Under the pieces are notes generated by a model. The model was given only the letters and a program-made list of their open reading frames with translations. It made no database searches and was not told the origin of the DNA. This document shows positions 1-5,728 of a stretch of 9,702 nt of DNA, one piece after another. This DNA comes from an uncultured Clostridia bacterium (GTDB lineage Bacteria; Bacillota; Clostridia; Peptostreptococcales; Anaerovoracaceae): assembly GCA_937915045.1 (NCBI GenBank), contig CALDNM010000201.1:1-9702 (forward strand), read 5' to 3'. The position numbers and the translations under genes are program-made. Position 1 is the stretch's first letter. Every line of letters begins with the position of its first letter.

Positions 1-233
1 GTGGCGCCTACCGAAAGCCCCACGAAAAAATTGATCAGCAGATTTATAAGAAACGAAGTCGAGCCGACAGCCGCAACGGCAGTCGCCCCCACAAACTGCC
101 CCACTACAATAATATCCGCAGCGTTGAAAAGAAGCTGCAGTATACCTGTAAAAACGATAGGCATGCAGAAAAAGAACAGTTTCTTCGCAAGCGGACCGTT
201 CGTCATATCGAGTTGAATTCCGTTGTCAGCCAA
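1..233 (-). CDS. MATE family efflux transporter, N-terminal part (runs off the left edge)
   Basis: The first 77 codons of a multidrug and toxin extrusion (MATE) cation antiporter are visible. The reading frame gives ADNGIQLDMTNGPLAKKL, then a long hydrophobic stretch containing GILQLLFNAADIIVVGQFVG, the characteristic first-helix signature of Firmicute MATE proteins, and a second hydrophobic segment. The start is chosen as TTG at 233, nine codons before the first ATG at 206. Family members normally carry the short IQLDM-type leader before the NGP motif, and an AGAGGG ribosome site sits just upstream of the TTG. A start at 206 remains possible. It lies downstream of the EFR1 gene on the same strand but has its own good promoter at 277-304. 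Such proteins export cationic drugs or metabolites against Na+ or H+; the substrate here is unknown. The plus-strand ORF over this region is a shadow. Confidence 0.9.
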   Translation of the reverse strand, partial: MADNGIQLDMTNGPLAKKLFFFCMPIVFTGILQLLFNAADIIVVGQFVGATAVAAVGSTSFLINLLINFFVGLSVGA

Positions 234-276
234 TTATCCCTCTCTAATGTTTTTGAATACCAAAACAATATTGCTT

Positions 277-304
277 ATTATAACACCTTAAAAGCAAAGT
301 TCAA
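277..304 (-). promoter_or_regulatory. Sigma-A-type promoter of the MATE gene
   Basis: On the minus strand the -35 TTGAAC (304-299) is followed after a 16-nt spacer by a perfect -10 TATAAT (282-277). The predicted start near 270 leaves a leader of about 37 nt before the TTG codon. It sits in the 90-nt gap after the EFR1 gene, so the exporter can be transcribed independently. No clear hairpin terminator is visible between the two genes, so read-through from the importer operon is also possible. Confidence 0.75.
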
Positions 305-323
305 CAGTAAGAAAAGATAATGT

Positions 324-1172
324 CTAGAGAAAGAACTCCGGCTCAGCCCGCCTAGCGTATCCAAGTTCGAGTTCTTCTTTGTGATAAAGATACTTGGGAT
401 CATCGAAATACTTCGCGCCTGCCGGACATTTTTTAACACAGGCGCAGCACTTCATGCAGATACCCGTTATCGCGCTGACATCCTCAGGATCTATCGATCC
501 GAGCGGACATACACGCACGCACGTCATGCACTTCACGCATTTTTCCATATCGGTTTTAGGCTTGACCTTAAGGATGTTCACCGGCGCTCCCGCACGGTCG
601 CGCGGCGTATAATAACTCCTGAGCGGCGATTCTCCGCTGACCTCAACAGGTGCCTCGAGGCACTTGCCGTCCTTGTCCGCTTCGAGTTTTTTCGCTATGC
701 CGTCAGCAAACTCGAGAGCCGTGGCAAGATCCTGCTCGTCGGGACGACCGGCCGCTAAGATGTTCGAAAACGAGTGCTCTCCGATAAAAGCAGCTCCGGC
801 GACCGTATGGTATCCGCCTTTTTCGAGAATATCGCGGAGCTCGATCAGAGCGTCGTCATAATTCCTGTTGCCATAGCAGACAACAGGAACAGCGGCAGCT
901 CCGCCGCCGCTTATATGATCCAGATACTTAAGAAGTACGTTCGGCACACGTCCCGCTATAACGGGAGTGCCAAACACGACAAGATCAGATGCTCCGATCG
1001 CAGGATAGTTCGAACCCGGATCATCTCCGCCTCTCGCGCCGGGAAGCGTGAAATCGAAAGTCTCACGTTCCGCGCCGAACTTCGCGGCGAGCTCATCCGC
1101 TATCGTATCGCACACCTTTGCTGTTGTGCCTGTCGCGCTGAAATACATCGCCCATATTTTTTTTATTACCAT
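324..1172 (-). CDS. EFR1-family flavodoxin/ferredoxin protein (flavodoxin fold plus two [4Fe-4S] motifs)
   Basis: This is a 282-residue soluble redox protein. The N-terminal flavodoxin-like part has the FMN phosphate-loop signature SATGTT (residues 12-17), PVIAGRVP (70-77) and YGNRNYDDAL (100-109). The C-terminal part carries two CX2CX2CX3CP motifs, C212/215/218/222 and C239/242/245/249, the pattern of a 2[4Fe-4S] ferredoxin. This domain order and length match the EFR1 family common in anaerobic Clostridia. The family presumably moves electrons between FMN and the clusters; its partners are not known to me. The start at 1172 has GAGGG about 10 nt upstream. A second ATG eight codons in is less likely because the first beta strand begins before it. 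The gene lies 36 nt after the ABC ATPase on the same strand, so it is very probably co-transcribed with the amino-acid importer. Confidence 0.88.
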   Translation of the reverse strand: MVIKKIWAMYFSATGTTAKVCDTIADELAAKFGAERETFDFTLPGARGGDDPGSNYPAIGASDLVVFGTPVIAGRVPNVLLKYLDHISGGGAAAVPVVCYGNRNYDDALIELRDILEKGGYHTVAGAAFIGEHSFSNILAAGRPDEQDLATALEFADGIAKKLEADKDGKCLEAPVEVSGESPLRSYYTPRDRAGAPVNILKVKPKTDMEKCVKCMTCVRVCPLGSIDPEDVSAITGICMKCCACVKKCPAGAKYFDDPKYLYHKEELELGYARRAEPEFFL

Positions 1173-1208
1173 AAAATCAGCACCCTCTTCTGAGCATATC
1201 CCGGTACT

Positions 1209-1931
1209 CTACAATACCTTGCTCAGGAAATCCTTCGTTCTTTCATTCTCAGGATCGCCAAACAGCTGCTCCGGTGTCCCCTGTTCAGCTACGACGCCTT
1301 CATCGATGAACAGGATCCTGTCCGCCACCTCACGCGCGAAAGCCATCTCGTGAGTCACGATCACCATCGTCATCCCCTGCTCCGCGAGTTCTCTCATGAC
1401 CTCGAGGACTTCCCCGACCATCTCCGGGTCGAGCGCCGACGTCGGTTCATCAAAAAGCATTACTTCCGGCTCCATAGCAAGAGCCCTCGCTATAGCCACA
1501 CGCTGCGACTGTCCGCCTGAAAGAGATGAAGGATAAACGTCCGCCTTATCATCGAGACCTACTCTCGCAAGCAGCTCATGAGCGCGCTTCTCAGCGTCAT
1601 CCTTCGACAGTCCCTTCGTCTTCATCGGAGCGAGCGTCACGTTGTCGATCGTGTTCATATTCTGGAACAGATTGAAATCCTGGAACACCATGCCCAGCTT
1701 CTGTCTGACCTTGTTTATATCTGTTTCTTTGGAATTTATCTGCTCTCCGTCGATCATTATCTTTCCTGATGTCGGTTCTTCGAGCATGTTCAGGCAGCGC
1801 AGGAATGTACTTTTCCCCGAACCGGACGCGCCGATGACGCATACGACTTCGCCGTCTTTTATTGTTTCTGTAATGCCCTTGAGCACCTCCAGATCGCCAA
1901 ACGATTTTCTGAGATCAATTACTTCTATCAC
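1209..1931 (-). CDS. Polar amino-acid ABC transporter, ATP-binding protein
   Basis: A 240-residue ATPase of the GlnQ/ArtP/HisP type, which powers uptake through the adjacent permease. It shows Walker A GASGSGKST (34-42), a Q-loop with FQDFNLF (83-89), signature LSGGQSQR (137-144), Walker B VMLFDEPTSALDP (157-169) and the H-loop histidine in VTHEM (H194). The usual family signature is LSGGQQQR, so Ser142 is a small deviation. The start is the GTG at 1931, preceded by GGAGG at good spacing, giving the normal length of about 240 residues with the expected opening IEVIDLRKSFG. The frame stays open to an ATG at 2009, but those extra 26 residues would only read the permease gene out of frame. The GTG overlaps the end of the permease gene by 17 nt, which suggests translational coupling. 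Confidence 0.95.
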   Translation of the reverse strand: MIEVIDLRKSFGDLEVLKGITETIKDGEVVCVIGASGSGKSTFLRCLNMLEEPTSGKIMIDGEQINSKETDINKVRQKLGMVFQDFNLFQNMNTIDNVTLAPMKTKGLSKDDAEKRAHELLARVGLDDKADVYPSSLSGGQSQRVAIARALAMEPEVMLFDEPTSALDPEMVGEVLEVMRELAEQGMTMVIVTHEMAFAREVADRILFIDEGVVAEQGTPEQLFGDPENERTKDFLSKVL

Positions 1932-2589
1932 TGACTGCCATCCTCCTTTCCATATAGAGCACGAGCCTCGAAAGAGGGATCGTGAGCGAAAGATAAACGA
2001 ACGCCACACCTAAATAAGCAGGCCACGCTTCGAATGTCTGCGATGCCCACAGCATGCCGGCACGCGTGACTTCTACTATCGCGATGACTGACAGTACAGC
2101 CGTCTCCTTGATGAGTGTGATGAATTCGTTTCCGAGAGCAGGCAGGATTATCCTGAATGCCTGAGGTATGACGATGTATTTTTTCGTCATGCTGTCTGTC
2201 ATTCCGAGCGAGCGTGCCGCTTCGATCTGACCGTTGTCTACAGCCTGAAGTCCGGCTCTGATGATTTCCGCCACATACGCGGCGCTGTTGAAGCCGCAGG
2301 CGAGCATCCCGCAAAGCGGCTCGATGCCTCTCCACGTGAAATCTATCCCGTACGACTGCAGTATCATCGGCAGTCCGCTGTACAGTATGAGAGCCTGTAC
2401 GAGGAGCGGTGTACCCCTTACGAGTTCAACGTATACAGACGCGATTCCCCTGAGCACTTTGACATTGCAAAGTTTTCCCAGCGCTATGATCAGGCCGAGT
2501 CCGACACCTATGATGACGGCTACTCCTGTGATCTCAAGCGTTGTCAGGAGACCGGTATACGCGACCCCGATTCCTTTCAAATAGATCAT
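1915..2589 (-). CDS. Polar amino-acid ABC transporter, permease (HisM/GlnP type)
   Basis: A 224-residue inner-membrane permease. Hydrophobic segments lie at about 12-38, 60-78, 92-112, 148-172 and 190-212. The motif LVRGTPLLVQ (56-65) is typical of His/Glu/Gln/Arg-type permeases. The cytoplasmic EAA loop, EAARSLGM through PQAFRIILPALGNEF (123-156), is the contact site for the ATPase. The start is ATG 2589, with GGAAGGG five nt upstream; an in-frame ATG 13 codons earlier (2628) would run into the terminator-like hairpin and has no good ribosome site. There is only one permease gene, so the importer probably uses a homodimer. It lies 94 nt after the binding-protein gene, and the ATPase ribosome site is inside its last codons. 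Confidence 0.95.
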   Translation of the reverse strand: MIYLKGIGVAYTGLLTTLEITGVAVIIGVGLGLIIALGKLCNVKVLRGIASVYVELVRGTPLLVQALILYSGLPMILQSYGIDFTWRGIEPLCGMLACGFNSAAYVAEIIRAGLQAVDNGQIEAARSLGMTDSMTKKYIVIPQAFRIILPALGNEFITLIKETAVLSVIAIVEVTRAGMLWASQTFEAWPAYLGVAFVYLSLTIPLSRLVLYMERRMAVSDRSN

Positions 2590-2623
2590 ATTATCCCTTC
2601 CATTGTTATAAGATATTGATTGT

Positions 2624-2671
2624 CTCAAAAACCTTTTTTGCCCCGCGCATATCCTGCACGGGGCTCAAAAG
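2624..2671 (-). terminator. Terminator-like hairpin between binding-protein and permease genes (probable attenuator)
   Basis: In the 94-nt gap after the binding-protein stop codon the minus strand has a 10-bp stem. GCCCCGTGCA (2664-2655) pairs with TGCGCGGGGC (2649-2640) with one G-T wobble around a 5-nt loop. CTTTT (2637-2633, template sense) and AAAAG (2667-2671) can extend the stem past short bulges, after which the transcript reads GTTTTTGAG. The U-run is short, so partial termination or protection of the upstream mRNA 3' end is more likely than a full stop. Such elements usually let the binding protein be made in excess over the permease and ATPase. Confidence 0.65.
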
Positions 2672-2683
2672 TTATTTGTTGTT

Positions 2684-3478
2684 TTAGTCGGCGCTTAAAT
2701 TCCAGTCTTTCAGGATCTTGTCGAACGTTCCGTCCTTCTTGATGTTGGCGAGTCCGTCGTTGATCTTTTTCTGAAGCTCCGTATTATCCTTTTTAACAGC
2801 AAACGCGAAATGCTCCGCATCGAGCGTCTTTCCTACGATCTTGATCGTATTAGGTTTCTTGGAGATATACTCCTCAGTGACCGGCTTATCATTTATGAGC
2901 GCGTCGATCGTTCCGTTCGTCAGATCTGTCACTGCTTCATTGAGGCCGTTATAGACCTTCGCCTGTTTGATCTGCCCCTTCTTTGCCATAGCCTGGACCA
3001 TGTCAGCACCTGTTGTGCCTGTCTGTGCTCCTACTACATCGTTCTTCGTAAGGTCACTCTTTCCCTTGATCTTGCTGTTGCTTTCCTTGACCGCGACTAC
3101 AAGGCCACTGTCATAATATGTGTCTGAGAAAAGCACTTCCTCTTCTCTGTCTTTTGTGTCAGCCATTCCTGACGCGATTATATCTATGTTTCCCGATTTG
3201 ATAGCAGGGATGAGTCCGTCGAACGACATGTTCTTCCACTCGCATTTGAATCCCTGATCCTTCGCGATAGCTTCCATTAAGTCATAATCCGCTCCGGCAA
3301 GCTGATTCGAATCTTTTTCATCAGTTGTGTCGAACGGCGGGAATGTCGGCTCCATCGCTACTACATATGTAGGCCATGTCGAACTGTTTCCCTGAGCTCC
3401 GCTTCCGCACGCGGAAAGCGAAAATACTGTCACCAGCGCGATCGCCGCGACAAGCAAAATCTTTATCTGTTTCTTCAT
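2684..3478 (-). CDS. Polar amino-acid ABC transporter, substrate-binding lipoprotein (SBP family 3)
   Basis: A 264-residue extracellular lipoprotein. A basic N-terminus (KKQIK) is followed by a hydrophobic stretch and lipobox LSAC, so Cys24 should be lipidated and anchored to the membrane. The mature part follows family-3 binding proteins: a PFDTTDE segment near 48-54, GADYDLMEAIAKDQG (62-76), FDGLIPAIKSGNIDIIASGM (86-105), and TKDREE, whose Arg111 matches the conserved arginine that holds the ligand alpha-carboxylate. GAQTGTTG and the hinge-region INDKPV follow. The start at 3478 has GGAGG 9 nt upstream. It is the first gene of the importer operon, behind a promoter with ARG-box-like sequences. 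Substrate specificity cannot be read directly from the protein; the operator suggests arginine or another basic amino acid. Confidence 0.95.
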   Translation of the reverse strand: MKKQIKILLVAAIALVTVFSLSACGSGAQGNSSTWPTYVVAMEPTFPPFDTTDEKDSNQLAGADYDLMEAIAKDQGFKCEWKNMSFDGLIPAIKSGNIDIIASGMADTKDREEEVLFSDTYYDSGLVVAVKESNSKIKGKSDLTKNDVVGAQTGTTGADMVQAMAKKGQIKQAKVYNGLNEAVTDLTNGTIDALINDKPVTEEYISKKPNTIKIVGKTLDAEHFAFAVKKDNTELQKKINDGLANIKKDGTFDKILKDWNLSAD

Positions 3479-3513
3479 AATTCTCTTCCTCCGAATGTAA
3501 AAAATACCATCTC

Positions 3514-3534
3514 ACGCTTGTATCTATCAAGCGT
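3514..3534 (-). other. Perfect inverted repeat in the leader of the importer mRNA
   Basis: ACGCTTG and CAAGCGT form a perfect 7-bp stem around a 7-nt loop. The predicted transcription start of the importer promoter falls at about 3533, so the hairpin would be the very 5' end of the message. That position fits an mRNA-stabilising element, or an operator site in the DNA. There is no U-run after it, so it is not a terminator. Confidence 0.55.
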
Positions 3535-3539
3535 TTATA

Positions 3540-3568
3540 ATAATACAGCAAAATCAATAAAAATGCAA
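3540..3568 (-). promoter_or_regulatory. Sigma-A-type promoter of the amino-acid importer operon
   Basis: The minus strand carries -35 TTGCAT (3568-3563), a 17-nt spacer and -10 TATTAT (3545-3540). The predicted start near 3533 leaves a leader of about 55 nt. The -35 and the upstream half of the spacer lie inside the ARG-box-like sequence, so a bound repressor would block polymerase directly. Confidence 0.65.
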
Positions 3569-3592
3569 TACGAAAATGAATATTTGATTATT
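3552..3592. promoter_or_regulatory. Candidate ArgR/AhrC operator: one strong and one weak ARG box
   Basis: The plus strand at 3552-3569 reads AATCAATAAAAATGCAAT. Against the Bacillus ARG-box consensus as I recall it (CATGAATAAAAATKCAAK) this agrees at 16 of 18 positions. Five bases further on, 3575-3592 begins AATGAATA, matching 7 of the first 8 positions, but its second half is poor. Paired boxes of this kind are how arginine-bound hexameric ArgR or AhrC represses arginine uptake and synthesis genes. The strong box covers the -35 of the importer promoter. The region is very AT-rich, which raises the chance of accidental matches. Confidence 0.55.
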
Positions 3593-3602
3593 TATCTGTA
3601 TT

Positions 3603-3630
3603 TTGCCCCGCGGACCGTTTATTATATAAT
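3603..3630 (+). promoter_or_regulatory. Promoter of the C39-like protein gene
   Basis: A perfect -10 TATAAT lies at 3625-3630, with TTGCCC (3603-3608) 16 nt upstream as a modest -35. The predicted leader is about 30 nt and includes AGGAGG at 3653-3658. This promoter fires away from the importer, about 35 bp from the ARG-box-like region. Confidence 0.6.
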
Positions 3631-3666
3631 CAAAGAGCAGAATGGTTTTACGAGGAGGACTGACGA

Positions 3667-4359
3667 TTGACCGTTCAAAACGCGCCATACCGCGAATATA
3701 AACTGAAAGACGAAAGCCTGTTCAGGATCACCGACAAAAATACCGGCGCTGTCAGCGTCGGCGGCGATCAGGAATGGTACGGCCGCGTATGGCAGCGCCT
3801 TTCCGGCTGCGGCCCTACTGCGGCTTCGAATATTTTCAAATACCTCAGCGCTTCATGCCTCCCTGCCGGCACGATCCGGACTTCCGATACTCGCGACGAT
3901 TTCCGCGCGCTCATGAAAGAGATATGGCGCTTTGTGACTCCGACGAGACACGGTGTCAACAGCACAGACCTCTTCAGCAGGGGATGCATCGGTTTTGCTG
4001 AGTCCAGAAGCTTCCGCGTTGCATGCGAAAGTCTTGACATTCCAGCCATATCTTCGTCTTCTGATTGCAGTAATGATATTAAAAGACCGACTCTTGCGCA
4101 GATAGTTTCATTTATCGCGCGGGCGCTCGATTCCGATATACCTGTTGCTTTTCTGAGTCTGGACAGCGGCAGTGAAAAAGCCATAGACCACTGGCACTGG
4201 ATCACTGTCATCGCTATGCATGGGACAGAAGATGATATGAAAATAGATTTTCTGGATGCCGGCACCATAAAGCACGCTTCCCTTTCAGGCTGGTACCGCA
4301 CGACAAAAGAAGGCGGAGGCTTCGTGTCGGTCATGCCGGAGCCGGCAATGGCCGAATAA
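3667..4359 (+). CDS. Putative C39-like/papain-like cysteine peptidase-fold protein
   Basis: A 230-residue protein without signal peptide or membrane segment, so probably cytoplasmic. A conserved-looking block WQRLSGCGPTAASNI (42-56) has Gln43 five residues before Cys48, resembling the oxyanion-hole Gln and nucleophile Cys of C39-type peptidases (GCGPT motif). DHWHWITVIAM (174-184) offers His175 or His177, and FLDAG gives Asp197 as a possible third residue. This order, Q-C-H-D, is that of papain-like enzymes. No substrate is evident and no bacteriocin or transporter gene is adjacent, so a function should not be assumed. The start is TTG 3667, eight nt after AGGAGG; no ATG gives a comparable site. 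It is divergent from the amino-acid importer and shares the intergenic region with it. Confidence 0.75.
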   Translation: MTVQNAPYREYKLKDESLFRITDKNTGAVSVGGDQEWYGRVWQRLSGCGPTAASNIFKYLSASCLPAGTIRTSDTRDDFRALMKEIWRFVTPTRHGVNSTDLFSRGCIGFAESRSFRVACESLDIPAISSSSDCSNDIKRPTLAQIVSFIARALDSDIPVAFLSLDSGSEKAIDHWHWITVIAMHGTEDDMKIDFLDAGTIKHASLSGWYRTTKEGGGFVSVMPEPAMAE

Positions 4360-4500
4360 TTATCTGCGTCCGTGCTTTTTCCCGTCGCGCTTTTTAGAAA
4401 AGCGTTTCTGCAGATCCATGAACAGCTCAGCCATCACGGTCCCCGGGAAGAACGGTTTTTGGCCGCCATTTTTTTTACTTGCTTTCTTCTGCTTTTTCAT
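4360..4500 (-). CDS. Small basic hypothetical protein (46 aa), uncertain
   Basis: A minus-strand ORF starts at ATG 4500 with MKKQKKASKKNGGQKPFFPG and ends in RRFSKKRDGKKHGRR-like basic sequence (the actual tail is KRFSKKRDGKKHGRR). Its middle, PGTVMAELFMDLQKRF, could be a short amphipathic helix. I recognise no family. In favour: a coherent lysine-rich composition, fair codon choice, position in an otherwise empty 219-nt gap, and TATAAT elements just upstream. Against: the only ribosome-site-like AAAGG is one nt from the ATG, too close, and the ORF is short. It ends immediately after the stop of the C39-like gene (convergent). A 7-bp inverted repeat (4388-4404, CGCTTTT/AAAAGCG) lies inside it and could act as a weak terminator for the plus-strand gene instead. 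Confidence 0.4.
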   Translation of the reverse strand: MKKQKKASKKNGGQKPFFPGTVMAELFMDLQKRFSKKRDGKKHGRR

Positions 4501-4505
4501 ACCTT

Positions 4506-4539
4506 TATTATACCGCTTTTCTTCTCTGTATTATACCGC
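4506..4539 (-). repeat. Direct repeat of an 11-bp -10-like element
   Basis: GCGGTATAATA occurs twice on the minus strand (4539-4529 and 4516-4506), 23 bp start to start, each with a perfect TATAAT. Placed 18 nt and one nt-scale distance upstream of the small basic ORF, they look like tandem -10 boxes. The upstream copy would give a leader of about 23 nt; the downstream one would give a nearly leaderless message. Neither has a good -35. Confidence 0.5.
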
Positions 4540-4546
4540 CTCATTG

Positions 4547-4555
4547 TGTTAAAAT
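4547..4555 (+). promoter_or_regulatory. Extended -10 promoter of the VanZ-like gene
   Basis: TG at 4547-4548, one base, then TAAAAT (4550-4555) make an extended -10 element. The hexamer 17 nt upstream is poor. The predicted leader is about 17 nt and includes AAAGG (4566-4570) eight nt before the ATG at 4579. Confidence 0.45.
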
Positions 4556-4578
4556 AATACAAAAGAAAGGCAGGCCGT

Positions 4579-5130
4579 ATGACTAAATCAACAGCTTCGA
4601 TAACCATAGACCGCTTCGACGTGATACTCACGATCCTGGCGGCATATTTGATAATAATCGTGATAAAATACGTCTTCGCGAAAAACGCGCAGAGACCGCA
4701 GCACCTGATAGCAAAAACCGTTACTGCTATATACTTCACGATCGCGGTGGCATTCATCCTTTTCCCGATCGTGCTCCCGCCGCCTTACAACGATGTTTTT
4801 ACACCGACCTTCGACTGGGGATTCACGAGTATGTCGGCGAGCAATTCAGAGTTCATGATAAAACTCGCGGGGTTCCTGGTCTTCATACCATTCCCTGTCT
4901 GCCTCTATAAATGCGGCATAGAGAGGATGGCGGACTTGAAATTTGCTCTGCTCACCGGGACCGCGGCGTCGACAGCTCTCGAGCTCCTGCAGCTTCTGGA
5001 AAGCGCGGCCGGAGTTTCGTTCCGTTATACAGGGCTTTCCGATATCATCCTTGGCATCGCGGGCACACTCGCCGGCTGGGGCCTGATCAGGATGCACAGT
5101 TCGCGCCCGGCAAGAGGCAGACAGCACTAA
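4579..5130 (+). CDS. VanZ-like family membrane protein
   Basis: A 183-residue integral membrane protein with hydrophobic segments at about 14-33, 47-67, 93-110, 121-140 and 154-171. The ELLQLLE stretch (E135, Q138) followed about 15 residues later by GLSDIILGIAGTLAGW (152-167) fits the VanZ-like pattern ExxQ, then D, then a final glycine-rich helix. The Asn usually seen in that last helix (D..xxNxxGxxxG) is Gly159 here, so the match is partial. VanZ itself raises teicoplanin resistance by an unclear mechanism; most relatives, probably including this one, have no known role and there is no van cluster nearby. The start at 4579 has AAAGG eight nt upstream. The C-terminus is basic (RPARGRQH). 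Confidence 0.7.
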   Translation: MTKSTASITIDRFDVILTILAAYLIIIVIKYVFAKNAQRPQHLIAKTVTAIYFTIAVAFILFPIVLPPPYNDVFTPTFDWGFTSMSASNSEFMIKLAGFLVFIPFPVCLYKCGIERMADLKFALLTGTAASTALELLQLLESAAGVSFRYTGLSDIILGIAGTLAGWGLIRMHSSRPARGRQH

Positions 5131-5180
5131 AATAAGACTTTTTGCGCTATACATACGTCCTTTCATGCTCACAGCGATAA

Positions 5181-5205
5181 TTAGTACTAAAATAAATGTT
5201 ATACT
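5181..5205 (+). promoter_or_regulatory. Extended -10 promoter of the DUF4234 gene with an upstream palindrome
   Basis: TG (5197-5198), one base and TATACT (5200-5205) form an extended -10. Immediately upstream TTAGTACTAA (5181-5190) is a perfect 10-bp palindrome lying where the -35 would be. It could be an operator, although a 10-bp palindrome in AT-rich DNA may be accidental. The leader contains AGGAAGG nine nt before the ATG at 5249. Confidence 0.45.
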
Positions 5206-5248
5206 TTCATTCTAACTAATACATTTTTAAATAGGAAGGTCGATCGAT

Positions 5249-5728
5249 ATGTTTTGTAATAAATGCGGAAAAGAAATTCCAAATGACGCTGTGTTCTGCC
5301 CGGTCTGCGGCAATCCCGTAAATCTTTCAGGGGGCTCTGGTCAGGGATATGGCCAGGGTCCATACAGCACCGAAGTAACGCGAAAATTTCCTTACATCAA
5401 AAGAAGAAGCATCGCTTTATGCATCTTCTTCTCGATCATCACATTCGGGATATACGGTCTTTACTGGTACTATTCAATAGCGAACGATATCAATACCGTA
5501 TCGATCACCGAAGACACGAGCGGCGGCATGGTCGTCCTGTTTTCCATAATCACGTGCGGGATATACAGCATCTACTGGGCCTACCAGTGCGGCGCGAAAG
5601 TCGACAGAGCAAGAGGCCTGGAGGAGAGCAACAACAATATAATATATCTTCTGCTTGCCCTTTTCGGATTCAGCATCATCGCGTGGTGCCTCATCCAGAA
5701 CGAGATCAACCAGCACGCCTCATACTAA
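5249..5728 (+). CDS. Zinc-ribbon and DUF4234 domain membrane protein
   Basis: A 159-residue protein. Residues 1-21 form a zinc ribbon: CNKC (C3, C6) and CPVC (C17, C20), two CXXC knuckles typical of this N-terminal module. A Gly/Gln-rich linker (27-38) leads to a DUF4234-type membrane domain. Hydrophobic segments lie at about 55-77, 94-112 and 131-150. The first two repeat each other: FSIITFGIYGLYW (61-73) and FSIITCGIYSIYW (98-110), separated by a polar loop with NDINTV. The function of DUF4234 proteins is unknown; zinc ribbons on such proteins may sense or bind partners. The gene appears to be transcribed alone, with no clear terminator after the VanZ-like gene before it. Confidence 0.88.
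   Translation: MFCNKCGKEIPNDAVFCPVCGNPVNLSGGSGQGYGQGPYSTEVTRKFPYIKRRSIALCIFFSIITFGIYGLYWYYSIANDINTVSITEDTSGGMVVLFSIITCGIYSIYWAYQCGAKVDRARGLEESNNNIIYLLLALFGFSIIAWCLIQNEINQHASY

Noticed and set aside
1..216. Plus-strand ORF of 71 codons
   Set aside because: It is the shadow of the MATE gene on the minus strand, which has clear family motifs and a promoter.
1932..2009. Longer ATPase start at ATG 2009
   Set aside because: The extra 26 residues read the permease gene out of frame; the GTG at 1931 has GGAGG and gives the family length.
2590..2628. Longer permease start at ATG 2628
   Set aside because: No good ribosome site, and it lies against the terminator-like hairpin; ATG 2589 has GGAAGGG.
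3479..3666. T-box or riboswitch in front of the importer operon
   Set aside because: The leader is only about 55 nt with a single short hairpin and no T-box sequence or terminator before the gene.
4497..4757. Minus-strand ORF of 86 codons over the VanZ-like gene
   Set aside because: It is antisense to a coherent membrane protein with a good ribosome site, and it has no recognisable features.
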